NCBI GenBank assembly: GCA_017608295.1
Contig: JAFCGF010000001.1
Location: forward strand, 62,001-126,000
Reading direction: 5' to 3'
Length of the DNA: 64,000 bases
Source of the DNA: Candidatus Woesearchaeota archaeon
Lineage (GTDB): Archaea > Nanoarchaeota > Nanoarchaeia > Woesearchaeales > JAGVZT01
Part shown: positions 59,030-64,000 of the stretch, one piece after another
Position numbering within the stretch: position 1 is the first letter of the stretch
Layout: each line of letters starts with the position of its first letter
Position numbers and translations under genes: made by a program
The notes under the pieces: model-generated
What the model was told of the DNA's origin: nothing
The model's input: only the letters and a program-made list of their open reading frames with translations
Database searches by the model: none

Positions 59030-59036
59030 ATAGACT

Positions 59037-60395
59037 GTGCCTGCTGCCAAGACCAAGGAGAAACCAAAGCCCAACCCTAAGGCTAAGCCTGTTGCTAAAC
59101 CCAAGCCAAAAGCGAGGGCTAAGGAGAAGGCAGCACCTAAGAAGGCCGCAAAAAAAGATGATAATGTGAGTTTCATGCCTGTGGTGAACATAGGCACAGT
59201 AGGCCATGTGGACCACGGCAAAACCACACTTGTGCAGGCGCTATCCGGCAAATGGGCTGATACGCATTCTGAAGAGGTCCGCCGCGGCATCACCATCCGC
59301 CTGGGCTATGCAGACGCAACATTCTACAAATGCAAGAAATGCAAGGGGGCAGAAGCTTACGGTTCTGACGAGGAGTGCCCCAAGTGCAAGGGTAAGACCG
59401 CACCAATCCGTACTGTATCATTCATCGATGCCCCTGGCCACGAGAGCCTCATGGCGACGATGCTCTCAGGTGCGACTATCATGGACGGAGCGTTACTACT
59501 CATTGCAGCGAACGAGGAATGCCCGCAGCCCCAGACGCGCGAGCATCTCATGGCATTACAGATAGCAGAGATGAAGAATGTCATAGTCGTCCAAAACAAG
59601 ATTGACCTGGTGAGCAAGGAAGAGGCCATAGAGAATCATAAGGCAATCCAGAACCTCCTCAAGGGCACACCCTATGAGAAATCTCCGATTGTACCTATCT
59701 CTGCACAGCACAACCTTAATGTTGATGTCCTTATCAAGACGATTGAGGAAGTGATTCCCACTCCTGAGCGGGATCTTAAGAAGGACCCGGTGATGTTCAT
59801 CGCGCGCTCTTTTGACATCAACCTTCCGGGAAGCAATCCCATGAAGCTGAAGGGCGGCGTCATCGGCGGCGCGATGGCGCAGGGCATACTGAAAGAGGGA
59901 GATGAGGTTGAAATCCGCCCTGGAAGGAAGGTTGAGCACGAAGGCCGCGTAGAGTGGAAGCCACTGTCGACGAAAGTGATTAGTCTCATGAAAGGGGGCA
60001 AATCAGTGAAGGAAGTGGGTCCTGGCGGAAGCATTGGCGTGATGACCTTGTTGGATCCTTCGATTGTGAACGCTGACCAGATGACAGGGAACGTTGTGGG
60101 GTATTCAGGAAAGCTGCCGGAGATAAGGAAGGTTCTGAATCTTAAGACCACTCTGCTTGAGAGGGTCGTGGGCTCCAAAGAGGAGTTGGAAGTAAAGCCC
60201 ATTGCCAGGGGAGAGCCCCTAATGCTTAATGTGAACACTGCTTCTACTATAGGGATTGTGAGTGAGCTCCAGAAGAATCATGTTACGTGTAAGCTGAAGC
60301 TCGCCATCTGTGCGAAGGAGGGAGAGCGCATCACCATCTCCCGGCGCATCGCCAATAGATTCAGGCTCATCGGCTACGGCATAGTCGAGAAATGA
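59037..60395 (+). CDS. eif2g: Translation initiation factor aIF2 gamma subunit with basic N-terminal extension
   Basis: GTPase that carries initiator tRNA. The core begins VNIGTVGHVDHGKTTLV near residue 49, then GITIRLGYAD, zinc knuckle CKKCK...CPKCK, DAPGHESLMATML, QNKIDLV and beta domains to the end. Before the core lie about 45 Lys/Pro/Ala residues, if GTG 59037 is the start; ATG 59175, just before the core, is the alternative and would remove the extension. The extension stays open in frame and resembles the S6e tail, so I keep it. The order S6e-aIF2 gamma is a common archaeal operon. Confidence 0.93.
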   Translation: MPAAKTKEKPKPNPKAKPVAKPKPKARAKEKAAPKKAAKKDDNVSFMPVVNIGTVGHVDHGKTTLVQALSGKWADTHSEEVRRGITIRLGYADATFYKCKKCKGAEAYGSDEECPKCKGKTAPIRTVSFIDAPGHESLMATMLSGATIMDGALLLIAANEECPQPQTREHLMALQIAEMKNVIVVQNKIDLVSKEEAIENHKAIQNLLKGTPYEKSPIVPISAQHNLNVDVLIKTIEEVIPTPERDLKKDPVMFIARSFDINLPGSNPMKLKGGVIGGAMAQGILKEGDEVEIRPGRKVEHEGRVEWKPLSTKVISLMKGGKSVKEVGPGGSIGVMTLLDPSIVNADQMTGNVVGYSGKLPEIRKVLNLKTTLLERVVGSKEELEVKPIARGEPLMLNVNTASTIGIVSELQKNHVTCKLKLAICAKEGERITISRRIANRFRLIGYGIVEK

Positions 60396-60398
60396 AGT

Positions 60399-60872
60399 CT
60401 AGGACGCAATTGTCCAGATAGTGTCTCCGATATAATGGATATTGTCTATGACCTTTCCCGAGTCTTTTGCTTTCATCTCGTCACTTGAAAAGAGGGAGAG
60501 ACCTACTGCCAACGGCTTGTGATGTGTCTCATCGACAATGCACACAGCGTCCCCTGTAGAAAAGCCGTCGTCAATAGAAACTATTCCCGGCCGCATCACG
60601 TCAGCGCCGTTTGTGATGTAAGGAATGGCAGGCATGTCGATTACAATGGTTTTAAGGAACTGTTTTTCGAGCAGGAAGTGCAATGTTGGAAGGGGGATAT
60701 TGCCGTGCAGGAAGAACCACGGCTTTCCGTTGACAGCAATGATCTCGGCATCTTTTCCAGAGAGTTGCTCAACGCCGCCTTTCTTAGGCAGGTCAATATC
60801 GATTCCATAACGCTCCTTCACCTGCTCTTCAAGTGAACGGATTTCTTTCTTTTTGAGATGCTTCCGTTTCAT
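60399..60872 (-). CDS. PUA-domain protein, MCT-1/Tma20-like
   Basis: 157 residues: a basic N-terminal domain (KRKHLKKKEIRSLEEQVKERYGI) and a C-terminal PUA domain (YITNGADVMRPGIVSIDDGFSTGDAVCIVDE). This plan matches the archaeal homologue of MCT-1/Tma20, linked to translation initiation or ribosome recycling. It sits between aIF2 gamma and an MBL hydrolase and precedes neither in operon; the gap to the upstream MBL gene is four bases, so it is co-transcribed with the MBL and M42 genes. Confidence 0.85.
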   Translation of the reverse strand: MKRKHLKKKEIRSLEEQVKERYGIDIDLPKKGGVEQLSGKDAEIIAVNGKPWFFLHGNIPLPTLHFLLEKQFLKTIVIDMPAIPYITNGADVMRPGIVSIDDGFSTGDAVCIVDETHHKPLAVGLSLFSSDEMKAKDSGKVIDNIHYIGDTIWTIAS

Positions 60873-60876
60873 CGTG

Positions 60877-61632
60877 TCAGAACTCGATAGTCAAGCCATC
60901 ATAAGCAGGCTCGACATTCTCAGGTAATTCCTTGCTTAACTTCTCGTGCTCGAACTCGTGGCTCATGTGGATGAGATAGGTCTTCTTTGGCTTTAGCTCA
61001 TCGATTAACGCAAGCGCCTCTTCGAGATTCATGTGCGCGGAATGTTCCTTATACCTCAGGCAATTTAGTACCAAGACCTCAAGCCCAGCCAACGCATCCT
61101 TCGATTTTTTCGGAAGAGATTTACAGTCTGTGATGTAGGCAAAGTCATCAATACGATATCCAGTCACATTCATGTTAACAGTGTGATACGCTTTGATTGG
61201 GTTAATTGTCTTCCCAAAGAGCTCGAATTCCCCCTTTACCTCGTGCAGGTCAACCTGAGGTATCCATTCAGGGCTTTTCTTGAAGATGTACTTGAAGCGA
61301 TCCTTCACCTCTCGGAGGTGTTTTTTCCTTCCGTACAAAGGTATTGGCTCTCCCTGGAGGAAATTGTAGATGCGGATGTCATCCAGGCCGTGGAGGTGGT
61401 CAGCATGAGGGTGTGTGAGGAGAATCGCGTCTATCTTTTCTATCTCATTTGAAAGCGCCTGCTCCCTGAAATCTGGTGACATGTCGATGAGAATGCTTTT
61501 TTCATTATATTCGAGAAGCGCTGATGTCCGCAGCCTCCTGTTCCGCGGGTCCTTTGAGGTGCACACCTGACAGTCACAGCCGATGAACGGCACTCCGTGC
61601 GCAGTACCTGTCCCGAGGAACGTAAGTTTCAT
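60877..61632 (-). CDS. PhnP-like metallo-beta-lactamase-fold hydrolase
   Basis: 251 residues: LTFLGTGTAHGVPFIGCDCQVC (with the zinc-type CxCxxC seen in PhnP), LLTHPHADHLHGLDDIR (HxHxDH), YITDCKSLP and LIHMSHEFEHEKL. Members split cyclic phosphodiesters. ATG 61630-61632 is preferred over a GTG sharing a base with the upstream stop. Middle gene of the M42-MBL-PUA run. Confidence 0.87.
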   Translation of the reverse strand: MKLTFLGTGTAHGVPFIGCDCQVCTSKDPRNRRLRTSALLEYNEKSILIDMSPDFREQALSNEIEKIDAILLTHPHADHLHGLDDIRIYNFLQGEPIPLYGRKKHLREVKDRFKYIFKKSPEWIPQVDLHEVKGEFELFGKTINPIKAYHTVNMNVTGYRIDDFAYITDCKSLPKKSKDALAGLEVLVLNCLRYKEHSAHMNLEEALALIDELKPKKTYLIHMSHEFEHEKLSKELPENVEPAYDGLTIEF

Positions 61633-61640
61633 TGTTCTCA

Positions 61641-62657
61641 CTATATCTTTGGCGGCAGTTTAGAGAGCAGTGCATCAAGGAGTTTTATGGCGTTCTGGAT
61701 GTCCCTTTTATGGGCGATCCCTGCTGTTGTGTGCATGTTTCTCATGGGCACTCCCACCACCGTTGAGGGAACGCCTCCTTTTGACAGTGAGATGACGCTT
61801 GCATCAGTCGTCCCTATCTTCGTCACCTCGAATTGCAAGGGCATTTTGAGCTTCTTCGTTAGCTTCTCAATGTGTTCGTTCAGTTCCTTATTTGCGATGA
61901 GCCTGTCATCCATCGCAGTCAGGACAGGACCCTTGCCAAGCGCAATCTTGTGCTGCTCGTCCTCGAGAAGGTCTGTTGCCGACGTCACATCCACTGCAAC
62001 TCCCCAGTCAGGGTCAAGCGAATGCATCGAAGTCTTTGCCCCATACAGGCCGAATTCCTCTTGCACTGTGAACACAAAATAAGTCTCATGCCGGCGCTTC
62101 TTGAGCTTCTTCGCCAGCTCGATGAGGATATAACAGCCAATCCTGTCATCAAGCGCCTTTCCTGCAATTTTTTTTCCATAGCTTGTGTATGCAGCTCGTT
62201 TCTCAAATGAGACGTGCGTGCCGACATGTACTCCGTATGCCTCTAACTCTTTTGCAGTGAGGCCTGTATCGATTATGAGGTCTTGGATCTCAGGCATATC
62301 CTCCGGCTCAAGCGAGGCGCTAATGTCTCGCGTCGTTATCCAGCCGTGCACGGTACCTTTCTTTGTCTTGATAGTCACTTGCTCACCAAGGATTGCCATA
62401 GGGGTGAGCCCGCCGATGCCTTCTACTGAGATGAGGCCATGCTCATCTATCGCAGATACCATCAGGCCGACCTCATCCATATGGGCAGCGAGCATGATAC
62501 TTGGTTTTTTCCCTTTTCTGAGGGTGATGAGATTCCCCATCTTGTCAACAGTAATCTCGTCGACATGGGGTTTAATTTCCTTCATGATGAGGCGTCGCAC
62601 TTCATCCTCATTTCCGCTGACGCCATGCGCCATGATGAGTCTCTTGAGTAAATCCAC
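61641..62657 (-). CDS. M42-family aminopeptidase
   Basis: 338 residues. Metal ligands and catalytic residues typical of the tetrahedral M42 peptidases are seen: MLAAHMDEVGLMV, GKALDDRIGC, VFTVQEEFGLYGA, VAVDVT and the late RNMHTTAGIAHKRDI. The start is taken as GTG 62655-62657 (DLLKRLIMAHGVSGNE), five bases after GGTGA; a GTG three codons upstream lies on that site. Degrades peptides from the proteasome. Confidence 0.92.
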   Translation of the reverse strand: MDLLKRLIMAHGVSGNEDEVRRLIMKEIKPHVDEITVDKMGNLITLRKGKKPSIMLAAHMDEVGLMVSAIDEHGLISVEGIGGLTPMAILGEQVTIKTKKGTVHGWITTRDISASLEPEDMPEIQDLIIDTGLTAKELEAYGVHVGTHVSFEKRAAYTSYGKKIAGKALDDRIGCYILIELAKKLKKRRHETYFVFTVQEEFGLYGAKTSMHSLDPDWGVAVDVTSATDLLEDEQHKIALGKGPVLTAMDDRLIANKELNEHIEKLTKKLKMPLQFEVTKIGTTDASVISLSKGGVPSTVVGVPMRNMHTTAGIAHKRDIQNAIKLLDALLSKLPPKI

Positions 62658-62795
62658 GGATTTCACCTAGTCTTAGGTAGCATACCAACTCTGGGTTTAG
62701 AACTATAAAAACGTATCGACAGTTCTCGTTAAGGGGGAAGAGTTATTATCCTCAAGTAGTTAAGTTTATAAGTGGAGTGAGGTTCGACAATAATT

Positions 62796-63803
62796 ATGGG
62801 CGATATGTCAACAGAAGGGAAGTCACCCCTATGGACGCAGGCGAAAGATGCCCTGGATACTCAGCTAGAGGGCATTCTGGAGAGGGCAGAGATACTGGAA
62901 GATCACCTTTCGAATTCATTCGAGACGTTGTCTATAAAAATATCGCAAGATGACCTCAGGCTACTTGAGACTACTCTCAGCGCAGTTCTCAGCGCAGATG
63001 AATATAAGGCACTCTTCGAGGAGGACTATTTCACCTATGCACAGACCCGTACAGCGCTTGAGGGAAAGTATGGTGAAGAGGTTGAAGACTTGATGAAAGA
63101 TCTCCCAGCACTGCGATTTCACACATACTGTTATCAGCCCTTTAGAGAGGGTCCGCGGAAGGGTGAAGGGTGCATATACATCAATGTGCCTGAGTATGAA
63201 TATGGCAGTGGACACTTCCATCATGCCATGACTTGTGAATTCGCCCACCATCTGCTTCACACTCAACGTCCGGAGAGCCACGGCACACTCTCTGAATTCT
63301 ATGATTTCGCCCTCTCTTGGTGGGCTGAGCCTGATGTCGACGTGCTTTTGGAGTACGGATGCGTGGATGTCAAGCTGAACCACTCCATAATGAGCAAGTG
63401 GGAGAAAGGAGAGGGGATAGAATATTTCTCCCTTGTCGAGGAGATTCAAGAGGAACTCAGGAACACACCTGGGATGGAAGCAGGACTCAAAAAATTCATG
63501 GGCTATTCTGGTGGAGGACACTATTTCCGGACTGATAGTTTCCTCTTTGACTATGTCCAGGAAACACTGAGAAGGATCCATTCAACCCTGCACATCCAGG
63601 CCCACAAGGTGGTGTGGGAAGTGCTCAGTGAAATCAATAGATATTCTGGTTGTCCCATCGCCAGCAGGGAATCGCACAATATTCTCACAGAGGTAGCTGT
63701 CAAGGCCATGTATGACGATAGCGTGGATTTCACCTGCCCTGATACCTATCTTAAGGATGTGAAAGAGAGGCTTCCTGAGTATCTCTCTCCAAAAACTTCT
63801 TAA
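62796..63803 (+). CDS. Protein of unknown function
   Basis: 335 residues, soluble, no signal peptide. A long first helix region (AKDALDTQLEGILERAEILEDHL) precedes a part with many His and Trp: YGSGHFHHAMTCEFAHHLLH and FALSWWAEPDVDVLLEYG. The ExxHH stretch recalls metal sites but is not the HExxH zincin motif. TATA GTTTATAAG (62764-62772) predicts a leaderless start at ATG 62796; ATG 62805 is an alternative. I do not recognise the family. Confidence 0.65.
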   Translation: MGDMSTEGKSPLWTQAKDALDTQLEGILERAEILEDHLSNSFETLSIKISQDDLRLLETTLSAVLSADEYKALFEEDYFTYAQTRTALEGKYGEEVEDLMKDLPALRFHTYCYQPFREGPRKGEGCIYINVPEYEYGSGHFHHAMTCEFAHHLLHTQRPESHGTLSEFYDFALSWWAEPDVDVLLEYGCVDVKLNHSIMSKWEKGEGIEYFSLVEEIQEELRNTPGMEAGLKKFMGYSGGGHYFRTDSFLFDYVQETLRRIHSTLHIQAHKVVWEVLSEINRYSGCPIASRESHNILTEVAVKAMYDDSVDFTCPDTYLKDVKERLPEYLSPKTS

Positions 63804-63827
63804 ACCTCATCTGACCATGTGATTTTA

Positions 63828-64000
63828 ATGGCTCGTATTGCTATTGTCAAAAAAGATAAATGCTCTCCCTTGAAATGTGGGGAGCGCTGCATCAAGGACT
63901 GCCCTGTCAATAGGGATGGGGAGCCCTGTATTACCCTTACCTCTCAGAAGAAGGCCCGTGTGGATGAGGAGCTCTGCACAGGATGTGGCATCTGCCCGAA
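63828..64000 (+). CDS. rli1: Rli1/ABCE1 ribosome-recycling ATPase, N-terminal part (3' end outside window)
   Basis: Starts at ATG 63828, about 26 bases after TATA-like CTTAAACC, and runs off the window. The 57 visible residues begin ARIAIVKKDKCSPLKCGERC and include CIKDCPVNRDGEPCI and CTGCGICP, the two-cluster ferredoxin-like Fe-S domain that precedes the ABC domains of Rli1. Confidence 0.93.
   Translation, partial: MARIAIVKKDKCSPLKCGERCIKDCPVNRDGEPCITLTSQKKARVDEELCTGCGICP

Noticed and set aside
1..64000. CRISPR arrays, rRNA genes, transposase genes or prophage
   Set aside because: No regularly spaced repeats, rRNA segments, transposase or phage structural motifs were seen.

Overview
The window is archaeal chromosomal DNA of roughly even base composition. 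Signs are a PolD large subunit, archaeal DnaG, RFC small subunit, TFE, Hjc, SRP54, aIF2 beta and gamma, S6e, CDP-archaeol synthase, Rli1/ABCE1 and an Elp3 of archaeal type, plus TATA boxes 25-30 bases before many start codons. PolD argues against a crenarchaeote. Dense packing, overlapping convergent stops, many small or unusual proteins, a bacterial-type ThrRS and numerous lipoproteins fit a DPANN-like lineage (Woesearchaeota-like is a guess), but no rRNA is present to settle this. Two start styles are used: leaderless genes (TATA about 26 bases before ATG) and genes with a GGTGAT or GGAGG ribosome-binding site.

Layout. 1-4.4 kb: end of polC, DUF424, aIF2 beta, a GH38/DUF5054-like protein. 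4.4-8 kb: a threonine-codon-rich leader ORF, thrS, srp54. 8-13.1 kb: PIN-like protein, AlaX, a small winged-helix protein, an amino-acid permease fused to a methyltransferase, and a short Dph2-like protein. 13.2-22.5 kb: a 1139-residue Pro/Glu/Lys-rich protein, rtcA, secreted coiled-coil and lipoprotein pair, membrane-anchored HTH protein, DUF460 without a canonical start codon, TFE. 22.6-32.6 kb: hjc, rnz, two paralogous lipoproteins, rfcS, corA, cmk-elp3, an AstE/AspA-like hydrolase, and two tandem HIT proteins that both lack the catalytic histidine. 32.7-37.6 kb: an unidentified structured RNA, dnaG, a sugar epimerase, a large metallophosphoesterase. 37.6-49.9 kb: HAD and ASCH-deoxyribosyltransferase pair, PLP-binding YggS, MIP18, Ski2-type helicase, aldose epimerase, kinase-fold protein, PhoU/AbrB regulator, CarS, PGP-type phosphatase. 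49.9-52.5 kb: an AT-richer block between an intron-containing tRNA-Ala(CGC) and a tRNA-Gly(CCC). 52.5-58 kb: MoxR-VWA pair, lipid headgroup transferase, PHP protein, nucleotidyltransferase, CobA-type adenosyltransferase and a nest of palindromes. 58-64 kb: S6e-aIF2 gamma, a PUA protein, MBL hydrolase, M42 peptidase, an unknown protein and the start of rli1.

The most striking signal is upstream of thrS: a promoter, a ribosome-binding site and a 29-codon ORF with 11 Thr and 4 Ile codons, ending in a run of six Thr codons, whose Thr tract is complementary to the leader 5' end and to its own ribosome-binding region. It resembles the bacterial thr attenuator peptide and would be an archaeal translation-sensing leader for an aminoacyl-tRNA synthetase. 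Other notable items are a recurring type of perfect hairpin with a three-base loop in non-coding places (tRNA intron, tRNA 3' flank, S6e leader, downstream of the adenosyltransferase), the structured RNA before dnaG, the transporter-methyltransferase fusion, the short Dph2 and the tandem degenerate HIT proteins.
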